NCBI GenBank assembly: GCA_010015655.1
Contig: ML976791.1
Span: 11,387-75,386, forward strand
Origin: Bimuria novae-zelandiae CBS 107.79
Taxonomy: Eukaryota; Ascomycota; Dothideomycetes; Pleosporales; Didymosphaeriaceae
Length of the DNA stretch: 64,000 nt
Direction of reading: 5' to 3'
This document shows positions 46,548 to 56,816 of the stretch, piece after piece. A model generated the notes under the pieces. It had not been told where the DNA came from and did not search any database. It saw nothing but the letters and a program-made list of their open reading frames with translations. The first letter of the stretch is position 1. Every line of letters begins with the position of its first letter. The translations under genes were made by a program, and so were the position numbers.

Positions 46548-47829
46548 ATGAGGTCCTATCCCGTCGTCCTTGTCCTATATCTGGCTGCACTTGTGTGGGC
46601 TGGAGGCTACCAAGGTTGCATGGAACGTGTACACCTGTGAGTCATCGCCGGTTTGAGGAACAGCACAAAGTACACACTATCCATTGGTAGAGCCCATGAT
46701 TGCGTGTTGCAATGCAAAGGAGACGTCGCTCTGTTACTGCATATACACACGCTTCGATTGGAAAACTCCAGACCATGCTGACAGAATCTTAGATACGAAG
46801 CATACCAAATCGATGAGTTCAATGCTCCAGCGGATCGTATAGTCGGCTTCAAATGCAGACGATGGCTAGCTACTGGAGGATGCCAGGACGACGATTGGAT
46901 TGAGTGCAGAGGAAGAAACGGTGGCCGCTGTACCTTTGATGAGCTCGTTATCTTCATATCACTAGTACCTGACCGCAACGCAAACGGGTATTCTGTCCTC
47001 AAGCCTGGGACAAACAGGCTGGACCAGCGGCCTTCGGCCCTTGCATGCTATCAAAGATACTTCGCTCGCAATACGCCAATCAGGAATTTCCATCCGAAAG
47101 ACTGCATCAAAACCGACGTCGACGAGTTCAACGACTATATCAAGAGGCTTAGCGAGCATTTGAATCGGACTTATGCACGGCTCAGACCAACCTTGACTCC
47201 AGCTCAGAATGCACTGTACTCAGATCTCGAATACACGCAAGACAGGATCATCGAAGCCCGAGCAGGAGATCACGGGCCGTACGTGTAAGTATATCCGCAT
47301 CTTTCATTGCAGATCGAAGAGTCCGCATACACGCGAGATCGAGCCCACAGTGTCATTCAAGGCATCTACAAGAGAACGTGTTAGTATGGGGCTAGACTTG
47401 GAACGACTGACGGAACCGAGAGTTTGACGAGAACCTGTGAATTTGCTGACTTAAGTTCGCTTCACCAAGTGTGAGGAACGCCCGGCGATATTTCGAAGAG
47501 CGTGGCTTGACGATCCGAGTTCAGAGCCTGAACGGCGGCGTGAACCCGGCGCAGGCGGTCAATCCTGCGCTGGAAAATTGGTGAGAAGCAACGTTCCGTC
47601 AATAGTGAAAGCAAATCACTAACCCAACCCTCATTTATGCAAGGACACGGTGGATTGGGCCGAAACGATCAAGCAGCGCCCGAGTTGGATGGATAAAGAT
47701 ACCGCTTTTAGGATGGTGAATGAGTTCACCCATGAGTATTATACTGCCAGGAGTGGCAGAACGCATCTGACAGTCATCCGGTCCAACAAGTATGCGGCGG
47801 GTCAGATTAACAACTGTCGGAGGAGTTGA
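46548..47829 (+). CDS. Small secreted protein, divergent to killer-like chitinase (5 exons, predicted)
   Basis: A signal peptide (MRSYPVVLVLYLAALVWAGG) starts at ATG 46548. Suggested exons are 46548-46636, 46793-47284, 47351-47379, 47456-47580 and 47644-47829, 306 residues in all. The introns have GT..AG ends, with branch-like GCTGAC (46780), TTGCTGAC (47445) and CACTAAC (47620). All exon phases agree and the last exon ends at TGA in frame. The mature part is Tyr/Arg-rich with spaced Cys, including FKCRRWLATGGCQDDDW, ECRGRNGGRC, CYQRYFARNTP and the end INNCRRS. I do not recognise the family with certainty. A simpler two-exon model would stop at 47287-47289 after GPYV. Its head-to-head position with the chitinase suggests a functional link, but that is inference. 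It shows no RIP-type stops. Confidence 0.62.
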
Positions 47830-47936
47830 GATGCGCCGTTGTCAGTGGAGGAGAGTGCGTGAAGGAAGTGTGGTTATGTCTGTCGTCTCAGAGAACACTC
47901 GCAATCGTGTATCCGTCTTCAAATATCTGTGGCTTA

Positions 47937-48674
47937 TCATTCCATCGCATCCTCTGTAAGAGGTAGTCCTGTATCGTAGTCATATCCCATTTCTAGGGTA
48001 CGCTCCCTTACCTCCTTCTCAAACCTAGCATCGACCTCGGCCCCCTTCATCTTCGTCCCTTCAACCGGGTCGATGAACCAGACGTTGTCGTCGTCGCACG
48101 GCCATTGGTGATCTTTGAGCGCATCTGACCAAGCATTCCAACCATCCTTGCAAATTACATAAACCTCCTTGAGATTGCGAAACATCATCTAATCCTTAAT
48201 ACCGAAATGAAAGAATATGCTGTCCGTATTTTCCCCCTCAAATGGGGGCCGTCGTGGTAATAGTGCAACAGGCTCATAGAGGTAAAACTCCGTTGACCCG
48301 ATGGACATAATGTCGATTTCAAAGTCGATCCAGACATACCGCGGCTCGATTCCGTCGCCTAGCTCGGAAAGACCGCGCTGGTAGTGCTTCTGTAGCTCAC
48401 GTCTAGACTCTTGGCAGGCCTGGAGCGGAGCTAGCACAGGGGTGGATGTTACCGGAAGAGGCTTGTAAGAATACCGATCGTCGTCTGAGATTGACACGTC
48501 GACAACACGAGGCTCAACGCTGAGCTCCCATATCCGTGCGCGGAGCTCAAGTGGCAGTCGCGGGAATGGATGGAAGGTGGCCATGCTTGCAATCCTCTGC
48601 CAAGATGATTGCGGCACTGCTGACTTGCCGCTCGGAATGTCTTCGCTCTCTTGGGACGTCGGTATACTTTGCAT
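47937..48674 (-). pseudogene. 2EXR-domain protein with one internal stop
   Basis: Two adjacent minus-strand ORFs are in the same frame, separated only by a TAG at 48189-48191. The N-terminal part carries FPRLPLELRARIWEL, the 2EXR motif shared by a large family of fungal proteins of unknown function. It continues with a PVLAPLQACQESRRE block. The C-terminal part (FRNLKEVYVICKDGW, then 60 residues with a charged end) is the usual continuation of such proteins. The TAG could derive from CAG by a single C-to-T change at CpA. Translation may start at 48674 or at an internal ATG at 48584 just before the motif. Confidence 0.72.
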
Positions 48675-49015
48675 CTGAAGCTGTTGGTATTTCTACGGTG
48701 TGGTACAAGTCGTGCAGCTGGAACTTTGAGGCCGCCTTCGTCCCCGGAATGAGTGTTGGGTTTTCGGTTTGAGTTGAGCCTCTACGCAACATTAGTTATT
48801 ACACCAGAGCATAGAGGTGAAATCGGCATACAGCTACCAATTACGGACACAGAGCGACGCACGGATAGGCGGGCCGGAAGCATCCGCCACGTATTATTGT
48901 TGTCGAGGATATCGCTACGTAGCCTAGTGGCCCGTGGGTGTGAAGGGGCGTGGAAAGTCTGGTCTGTACAGTTGGGTTGAAGGTGCGATGGCGGCCGTGA
49001 GACAGAAAGGTAAGA
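48675..49015. other. Intergenic region before pogo 2
   Basis: Upstream DNA of the 2EXR gene with normal base composition. No conserved frame was seen. It ends at the TA duplication (49016-49017) of the next transposon. Confidence 0.5.
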
Positions 49016-49017
49016 TA

Positions 49018-50678
49018 CCGTGTCTCGGCAGTCAGTGTGCAACATCACTCAATGCGCAACCCCGCGTGATAGCGCACCTACTTTGACGCGCCACAACTCC
49101 ACCAATATAGACCCAATTAACGCCGCGATAGCAGTAATTAAATTATATAAATTAAAAGAATTTTTATTATATAATAAAATTATAAAATAATTTAGCGTTA
49201 TATATTCTATATTAATACGTAGGTAACGTGTTCGGCAAGCGAGTGGATCAGGCAAGTAAGCGGATCACTCTATTTTACTAGTAAAACCGTGATTTTTACA
49301 CCCCTGTTAAGGCTCTTAATACTTAATAATAAATTCTAAATTTTTAATATAGTTATATTATATGTGTAAGAATAACTATACTAAATTTCTATAGTTCTAA
49401 TATATGTAGTTATTAAAATATGGCGTATGGGGACTAAAATACCCCTATAATATAGTAATTCTTAAATAACGTCCAGTTTCTTTAGGCTAGAGCTTAATAA
49501 TTTTAAATATATAAATTATTTATATTGGTGTAGCTAGCTACATAACTTTATAAATTTTTCTATTATGTATTAAGAGCCTTAACAGGGGTGTAAAAATCAC
49601 GGTTTTACTAGTAAAATAGAGTGATCCGCTTACTTGCCTGATTCACTCGCTTGCCGAACACGTTACTAACCTATTACGTAAGCGCGTGCGATTACAAATA
49701 CTTTACGCTATATACTTAGCCTATAATAAAAAAATAGCTTTTATAATATATTAAACGCCTTACTAAACATGGCCTTCCTTCTATATAGTAAATAATATAG
49801 AACTTTGCGTCCTATATTACTTAAAAGGACGTAAGTATATTTTAGGTTAATTATCTTATTAAGCGTAACAGCAACGCCTTAATATTAATAGTAATTACTA
49901 TAACGCTAATTTAGAGGCAAAATATAAGCTTGACTTTAAGCTTTTATATAATAAAATCGCGAAGTATAGTATAGAGCCTTATTATTACTATAATATAAAT
50001 AAGAAAAGCTTCCTCCTTAGTATTACTAGCTACTTAAAAAGGATCTTTAATAGGCCTCTATATAAGAGTTACTAAGTAAGGTAATTTATATAAGATAGTA
50101 GCTATAAGTAGATCTTAATTATCGCATGTATATGCGCTAATAGATTTATTATTAATTTATTATTAATTTATTAATCTAACGCTAGGAGCCTATAATTAAG
50201 CTAGGTAAAAAAAAAATTTTAATACTATAAAGTCTTTATCACCTTATCTCCCTTTAGCTAGTTAAATAACAAGATAGGCCTTTAATAGCTTTAATAAGTG
50301 TTTAATTACTATACAAGAGAGAAAGCTAAAAAGGCTTAATAAGTATACTAACTTTTAATTCTTAATAGTTATAGGTCTTATATTACTATAGATTTTATTA
50401 ACTATTATAATTAGAATAAGATTCTTCTAGCTATATTTCCCCTTTATTTAACGTATACGTTATAGCCTTTTAATATATAAGTATTTAAGTCTCTTTTAAT
50501 TACCTACTCTGACGACCTTAACGCCTATCTATATAAGAGCTAAGGACTATTAATAATTATTAAAAGAAACTTCTTTATACTCTTTTAAAAGGGCTAGACT
50601 ACGTTAGTTACGCTATAATTAATTACTAAGATTTTTAAGTATATTATTCTAGTATTATAACCTAGCGCAGGTAATACT
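49018..50678 (+). mobile_element. pogo/Fot-type transposon 2, truncated, carries a MITE
   Basis: The left end (CCGTGTCTCGGCAGTCAGTG) follows a TA at 49016-49017 and matches the ends of the element at 59011. The transposase start (INIDPINAAIAVIKL, from about 49105) matches that copy too. The MITE at 49226-49663 splits the helix-turn-helix region. Downstream, a catalytic remnant near 49980 has Y-N-I-N-K-K where the sister copy has YNMDEKG, and an F-P-L-Y-L-T-Y-T-L-Q-P block near 50440. It is heavily RIP-mutated and is cut at about 50678 by family-B Gypsy sequence. No right end is present. Confidence 0.82.
49226..49663. mobile_element. MITE, 438 bp, with 97-bp terminal inverted repeats and TA target
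   Basis: The two 97-base arms (49226-49322 and 49567-49663) begin ACGTGTTCGGCAAGCGAG and differ at only one position that I can see. TA dinucleotides flank it (49224-49225 and 49664-49665). The central 244 bases are AT-rich and have no coding potential. The related pogo copy at 59258-59300 shows the uninterrupted target (ACGTAGGTACTAAT), which proves the insertion. It resembles a non-autonomous Tc1/mariner-type element. Confidence 0.95.
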
Positions 50679-51458
50679 CTAGGAGGCCCTATAGCTTCTT
50701 AGCAAGCTAATAAGCATCCCACGCGTGTAGTCCTTAGATAACCACTTTTGTCTTGCATTAGGATGGATAGTATAGCTTACTACTATATATCTAATAAACG
50801 TTATCTACTAAATAACTAAAAATATTATATTTTTATAGAACCTTTTACTCCTCCACCTACTTAGCTAGTAGTTTAGGGATATTCTGTGTAAGGTCTATTT
50901 CCTTATCTCCTACCGGGGTGAGGGTGGCTATTGTCACGTGTAAGAGGCTACTCGTGCTAACCTTAGTCTCTGTTTTTAGGCAGTCCTATGCGAAGCGACC
51001 CTGTTCTCTATATTAGAGACAGGCTTTATTCTTAAACTTTTGCTTTTACTCCTCCTGTAAGATACTATTCTTATCCTAGTAGCCTTTTTTTAGCTTATAT
51101 AGCTACTTTCCTTTACTATTTTTCTTTTTATACTATTAGGCTTTATTAGTCATAATAATATCTCTATTCTTGTTTCTTCTTATAAGTTAGGTGCTAGTTT
51201 CTTTTTAAGAAAGTAGTTAGGTGCCGTGCTATGTTTCTATCTTTCGCTTATATAGGTAATTATCTATTTTAATAGCATTATTTATAAGTTCCTCTAGATT
51301 ATCTACTTTTTCTTAGTAAACTAGTTTGTTCTTAACTATTTTTTTTGCCTATTATAGTAGGTAATTATAAGTAGGGCTTTTCCTTATTTATTAAGCTCCG
51401 CTATAATCTACTTAAACTCTAAAGTATAGAGTACTATAAATTTTTCTTAACATAGGCG

Positions 51459-51896
51459 TGTTAGGATCTGAACGAGCGGCAGCAAAGGAGGGCCAACGGC
51501 GGCCATGGCGGGGTAACCCATAGTGGGACCGCACTACCGAGGTCACGTGATGTACCCTCACGCCAAGCCACACCATCACGCCAAGACAGTGATGGCAGTA
51601 CCATCAGACCAAGGTCATGATGGCACAGAAACGGGTGATGACAGAAGAAAGCCTACGGGTATATAGAGAGCTCGAATATCCCTCTGGATATGTGTGTTCA
51701 ACCTGTTTATCAATCTATCGTTTGGATCTGAATAAGCAACCTTGTTGATTTGATTGTGCTGTACACACCTTCGATACTAACGCCCTCAGTGACAGGCGCA
51801 AGCTATCACTACAACCCTTTCCCGTCCTACCAGTACTCCTGCCCGAGAACCAACCTTAGCCCCTTAGAGAATAGCTCCCTCTTTGGGATCTTAACA
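51459..51896 (+). repeat. Solo LTR of Gypsy family A with perfect TSD
   Basis: A 438-base LTR starting TGTTAGGATCTG and ending GATCTTAACA is flanked by AGGCG on both sides (51454-51458 and 51897-51901). The internal part of the element is gone, as expected after recombination between LTRs. It lies in family-B gag. Very few RIP changes are visible, while the surrounding gag is saturated. A TATA-like GGGTATATAGAG sits near 51657. Confidence 0.96.
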
Positions 51897-52426
51897 AGGC
51901 GTTAGAGGCGTATTTTAGCCTAATATTTCTTATTAATTATACTAAATATTCTTTTTATACCCTTATAAAAGGATTCTTAGTCCTTAAAGGCGTCCTTAAA
52001 GGCGTCCTTAAAGGCGTCCTTAGTAGCGTCTAATTTATAACTCTTAAGCTTATTATACTTAAGAAAGTTATTAATTATTAGTCTAGCCTACGCGGTCACC
52101 TTATCCTGTATATTTATATAAATAACTAAGATTTTATCTTATTCTATCTTAAACTTTCTTAAGTTATAATAGATAAATAGTTTTATTTATATTAAGAATA
52201 TTCCCGGGTGTCCTTTACTAGTATAGGGTTTAGGCTTAGAGACTTTTAGTTAATACTTTATATCTTTTTATTTACTTATTTTTTTACTTATCTTGTTAAT
52301 AATTTCTTAGAGCTAGGCTATTTAAGCTACTTATTTAATAACTAGCTTCCTTAGAGTCTTTTCTTTATATACTAGGGCTAAGGTTATTAAGCTAGATTCT
52401 ACTATTATACTATAAGACAATTAAAG

Positions 52427-52868
52427 TATTATAAGGCGCTCTTACTTAGTCTAATCTAAGTTAGGGTTGTAAGGTAATAAGGCACCTTATAAATTATTTA
52501 ATAATATAAATTAATACGACACTTAGCGCGTGCTAGACAATCTAATTTTATAATAAATAAGATAACTATTAGTCTATATAGAAGAATATACTCGCATAGA
52601 AGATATATAAGTTAACTATAAGGAGCATAATAAAGGAAACTATCCTGTATATATATCCTCCTTGTCCTATAGAATCCCATAGTGTCCCATATCCTGGCTT
52701 CGTGGGATCCCATGGGATATCCTGGGACGTCACGTGACCGGGGTCACGTGGTCCCACGGCGTCCTATAGTCTTGGCGTCTGAGACAGCCTGGGACGTTAC
52801 GTAAGCCCAAGGTGGGGCCTCGTCGTTATAAGGCCCGTTGTCCCACCTTCGACTTCTGGATCGTAACA
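52427..52868 (-). repeat. 5' LTR of Gypsy B copy 2
   Basis: It aligns over its full length to the LTRs at 31213 and 37747 (442 against 447 bases). It ends GGATCGTAACA. The GC-rich half from about 52650 is well preserved, with the same CACGTG pair. Confidence 0.92.
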
Positions 52869-53341
52869 ATTATATATTAATAATTTAGGATAGAAATCCT
52901 TGTTAATTAAGGTCTAGGATCTACTCTACTAGAGCGTGTTTTTATAAGGTATAGCTTTTATTTCTGCGCGTTAGTAGTAGCCTAAAATGAGGCACTATTA
53001 ACGCGATCCTAGAGCATTAATTAAGGGATATTATATAGTCACGTAGCTTTTTTAGAGCTTAAAATTTATTTAGTTTAAATTGCCTGCTTTAATAAAGCAA
53101 TTCTGCCTTCTTTTTGGAGCTGCTAGGTGTACTGTGTGGCTGGCATCGCGGGCGTTGTGTAGAGATGCGTCGCGATTTTGGTGGGATGACCGGATGACTG
53201 ATGTGGCCGGATGAGTGATAAAATACGTTAAACCTCGCCGCCGTAACGTCCGTACAGTAATTGCTAGCAACCGTAACGTAACCGTAGTGGGCTCAAACCG
53301 TCCGTAATACGGACTGTTGCAAGCACTGACTGCCCAGTCTG
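52869..53341 (-). mobile_element. pogo-like transposon 3, 5' fragment
   Basis: The right end reads GCACTGACTGCCCAGTCTG followed by TA (53342-53343). Its complement shares GGCAGTCAGTGC with the ends of pogo 2 and 4. Near the end is a perfect 15-base palindrome, GTCCGTAATACGGAC (53301-53315). The minus strand encodes a transposase N-terminus (ATG about 53145) with R-I-A-L-L and L-Q-D-R-V-N blocks, a Psq-type helix-turn-helix. It is cut at 52868 by the family-B LTR, so its left end is missing. Confidence 0.72.
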
Positions 53342-53343
53342 TA

Positions 53344-53609
53344 TTCTCAATGTCATACTCACTCGACTGCAGGCAAGTTTAGCACTTGGCGAGCTTCACC
53401 CCAGCTGGTGTCGCATTCGTACCAACATAGCTCGAGTCGAGGCATGGCAAGTCAGGACCGAAAGTCAGAGACGCGCTCCTGTTGCCTATATCGCCGCTCT
53501 TCAGATCGTCGAGACATTTGTCCGCGCATGGCGAGTTCGGCGAGACTTCGAGACTAATCACTGAGACGAGAAACAGCGAAATGAGCCAACCATACCATTT
53601 TAGCATCAT
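53344..53609 (-). pseudogene. Secreted Cys-rich protein, 5' part, broken by pogo 3
   Basis: The frame starts at 53609 (or the next codon, 53606) with a clear signal peptide (LKWYGWLISLFLVSVISLEV) and a mature part with C-x3-C (PCADKCLDDL) and later cysteines. A TAA at 53379-53381 interrupts it; beyond it the frame continues with TCLQSS to the TA where pogo 3 is inserted. The TAA could derive from CAA by C-to-T at CpA. The 3' part of the gene is not in the window next to the transposon's missing end. Function unknown. Confidence 0.55.
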
Positions 53610-53813
53610 GTTTGCTGTCCTTCCTCAATGAAGATGGGTTTCGAAAGTCTGGAGCAGTGCCAAGTGAAATACTGGGCTTTTGAGAAGTCGCGGCAAACGC
53701 GAGACTGAAAGATGCTTTGAAGAGTGATGGCAGCCTAATTGATACACACCGTTTATTGGCAAGGCCCCTGATTCTTACTGCGTTATTGTTACTCAGGCTG
53801 AGGCTGTACCTAC

Positions 53814-54140
53814 CGTGAATAGTTGAGCTAGCCAGAACGGTGTTAGTCTGCTGACCAGTACGCCCAAGGACAGAAAATTTCCAACCCAGCAAGTACTGTC
53901 TAGGGCATCATCGAAGGCTGGCTCATCAGGAAATATCGAAGCAATCTCGTCGCAAACTGTAGTGGTGCATAGATCCTGTAGATATTCATCATCTCTTAGA
54001 AGGGCTAGAGGTTCAATCCTTCGAGACACTTCGAATGCTCTCAATACCTGGTTCCCCAACTGTTCGCCTCTTGGCGATATTTCAAAGCTGCACTCGACAC
54101 TCCAACACGCTTCCGAGGTTAGAGCCGGCGGAATGGACAC
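53814..54140 (-). CDS. Hypothetical protein exon
   Basis: The open frame from ATG 54140 ends at a good donor site (GTAGGT, 53808-53813 complement). It encodes about 109 residues, with a Cys-containing N-terminal half (ACWSVECSFE), an acidic segment (SIFPDEPAFDDALD) and a hydrophobic end (NFLSLGVLVSRLTPFWLAQL). No domain is recognised. Downstream exons could not be assigned, and the next gene starts at 53609. It may be part of a longer gene or spurious. Confidence 0.3.
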
Positions 54141-54829
54141 TCAGTGGTCACTGGTGACTTAGTCCGTGACCTTTCGCGCGTGGGGGCAGGTAAGACTCTG
54201 CTCAATGGAGGCTCTGTCGCGTTGCCTTACGTGCTGACAATCCCTTGTAGCTGATAGAGCGGCAATTCAAAATGTACAGCTCTTCTGATCATTCCGTATT
54301 TTGACGAACTGACAAATTGGCAGTACAATTTGCTCCATGCCGTGGCTTGGAAAAGCTGGGAAGGACACCAAGGTCATACGGTTTGCTCCAGAAGGTGCAG
54401 TGGAGTAAAGAGTCAGCAACAAATACTACATTGGTGATGCAGTGTACAAACCATCTGTAGGCAGTTCAAGGCGACGGTCGCACAGTGGCGGCTGAAGGTT
54501 GGTTGGCGATGGGGCTTGGCTTCCCAAGCACGAGATCACGGCAGGCGGGCGAAAATTGCCCCCCCGGGCCCCGGGGCCTGCAAGTCGTCATCTGTTGTAA
54601 AGCGGCAGTACACAATCCCGAACAACAACACCAACGTTGATTTCCAATTACATTACATGGAAGATGCAATGCTACTGTATTCTCTACGGAATTAAGCCGC
54701 AGCTTATCGTAAATTCAATTCCAATTACTCAGCGTCGTTTTCGAGTCAGGCGTGAGGACGATTTCTAATGCGCGTCGTACATGAAACCACATCGCAGCTA
54801 CCCCACATATAGACCCTCGTTGAGCGTCA
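54141..54829. other. Intergenic region upstream of the GST gene
   Basis: No convincing gene is present. A GC-only palindromic stretch (CCCCCGGGCCCCGGGG) lies at about 54562-54578. The promoter of the GST gene should lie in the last few hundred bases. Confidence 0.5.
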
Positions 54830-55885
54830 ATGTCCCTCGTCCGACTCCTCAATTCCCGCAGCTCTAGAAGCTTCTTCTTTCAGTTTGCACGCCTCGGATA
54901 TACAGCTTCTGTCCCACGACCGCGTTTTCAAGCTCCGTTCCACACGTCTGATCGAAATCTACAAGACAACAATATGGCGGAACGTCCCACTGGCCTTAAG
55001 GCAAACAAGGGCATTGAGCTCCTCACCTTCGGAACGCCCAATGGCCAGAAAGCGTCCATAATCTTGGAGGAGCTCAAGGAAGCATACGGCATGGACTATA
55101 CATGGCAATCAATCAACATAGGCCAGAACATTCAGAAGGAGCCTTGTAAGCAATTGCTTGATGCGATAGGAATTGAAGGCTTGCGCTGACCGCACACGTT
55201 CAGGGTTCACCAAGCTTGGCCCGAACGGTCGGATTCCGGTTATCGTAGATCACGATAAAGGCGGCTTTCCCGTCATGGAGGGCCTTGCCATTCTCACCTA
55301 CCTAACCAGGACGTACGATACTGATCACAAGTTTTCCTTCACGGATACGCTAGACATCAGCCGCGCCGAGCAGTGGATGGCCTGGCAACACGGCGGTCTT
55401 GGACCGATGCAGGGTCAGGCCAACCATTTCAACAGGTTTAGCAAGGAGAAAATCCCTTACGGCATGCAGCGATGTGAGTAGACACGCGCATAGTGAGTGG
55501 GGAAAGTGCTGATGGCATCCACATAGACACGGGCGAAACGGAGCGTTTGGTCGGCGTTCTCAACACCGCTCTCGAAGGCAAGGACTACCTCGTTGGGAAC
55601 AAGTATTCCATCGCCGATATAGCGTCGTATAGCTGGGTGAACATCCTTCGCTTCTCTGGTGTTGAGATCGACGACTTTCCGAACGTGAAGGCCTGGGCGG
55701 ACCGTATCAGTGCGCGGCCAGCGGTCCAGAAGGGATTGTCTATACCATCCAAATCTTCGTTCGGAAACGACGCATACGCACAGAGGCTTAAGGATGACAA
55801 GGAGTTCGCGGAGCAGGAGGCGGCAGTGAAGCAGCAGATCAAGGAAGCGAAGGAGCAGTATGGATACAAGTACGCCTCTCCCTGA
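54830..55885 (+). CDS. Glutathione S-transferase, URE2/GST-N type
   Basis: Three exons (54830-55145, 55204-55473, 55527-55885) encode 314 residues. The introns of 58 and 53 bases have GTAAGC..TTCAG and GTGAGT..CATAG ends and are in phase. The first 45 residues are Arg/Ser-rich without acidic residues, like a mitochondrial presequence; a second start at MAERPTG could give a cytosolic form. The thioredoxin-fold domain has LLTFGTPNGQKASIILEEL (glutathione-site Asn rather than Tyr/Ser, as in Ure2-like proteins), then GRIPVIVD and PVMEGLAILTYL. The helical domain has GPMQGQANHF, LEGKDYLVGNKYSIADIA and FPNVKAWADRI. A coiled charged tail ends it. The enzyme would conjugate or reduce substrates with glutathione. 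No disabling mutation is seen, although it lies 1.5 kb from transposons. Confidence 0.92.
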
Positions 55886-56816
55886 GTCGCTCAGGATTCA
55901 CGAGTCTGTACAGTAATCGAGAGTGAAAGAGGATCACACTGTTCAAAACGATGCTCGCTGTCAAGGCCGCCGTGTACTTTTCTCATGCTTCGTGTCTAGC
56001 CATTTTAGCCCTGAATATCTTACTCGGTCTCACATGAGGCGCTGCGTTTCAGCATCGGCGGCTTCTCATCCAACGCCTGCCTGTGGACCGCTGAAACGCC
56101 GGAGAATACTCCACGGTGGGTTGCCTTACGACCAATCAACGCGCTATTTACCCCTGCCGACATTTACCTTGGCGTCCGTCATAGGCGCCAGGCTTAGCGA
56201 TTGGAGAAACGCGCAGCAGGCTGTTTGGACCCTCTTTACATGCCGCGAGGGCGCCAACGTCTTGCACTGGAGCCTGTGTATAAGAGTTCCAGACAGACAT
56301 GTATGGGTGCATTCAGCATCACGGCTTTGCGATTTCCTTCACTGCATACCTTCACTTTGACAGCTGCGCTGCATTGTTGTACTACTATATCTATTTAGGG
56401 TCCTTTCTTGTACTCTCCGTTATCAAGTTTCTTTGTCGATCATTGTGCAGGAGGCAACCCTTGCAATTGCCAATTACAGGACACCCATCCGCTTCAACGA
56501 CGTCACACCCACTGGCATCCCTGCTCAACCCCATTCCTTTGAGCACACGCGCCCCCAAAACAATAACTAAGACAACAGCATTGTCAGCAACATTGTGCAC
56601 TGCGAACCATTCTTTGTCGGGGTGGTTATTATAACACCCACCGCATCGCTCTCCGGTCCCCATCAAATTCCTGTATTCGTACAACCCGTAACGACCAACT
56701 TGAAGCTCTGCTTTGATAAAGCATCACCTCGCAACACTGACTGAACACCCTCCTACGTAAGCGCTCCATACGACTACCACGGGCCTAAAATCCCTAAAAC
56801 GATCCAGATCCCCACC
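55886..56816. other. Intergenic region between GST and MARVEL-like genes
   Basis: Several overlapping short ORFs exist on both strands, but none shows a domain or plausible splice structure. The last 100 bases contain a typical leader with CCACCATGG around the start codon at 56817. Confidence 0.5.

Larger units (their letters stand above)
50679..52868 (-). mobile_element. Gypsy family B copy 2, truncated, with solo family-A LTR inside
   Basis: This holds the 5' LTR and gag of family B in reverse orientation; the rest of the element is missing. 50679-51458 matches 36474-37300 (gag with knuckle region), and 51902-52426 matches the gag N-terminal and leader region of copy B1. RIP is strong, and the zinc knuckle seen in B1 is no longer readable. 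The left junction is with the pogo 2 transposase, suggesting a deletion. Confidence 0.85.

Noticed and set aside
46607..47002. 131-codon minus-strand ORF within the secreted-protein gene
   Set aside because: Shadow of exon 2 of the plus-strand gene, whose frames and splice sites agree.
47285..47312. 28-base GTAAGT..TTGCAG intron in the secreted-protein gene
   Set aside because: Below the usual minimum intron length. The 66-base alternative ending at 47350 keeps all later exons in phase.
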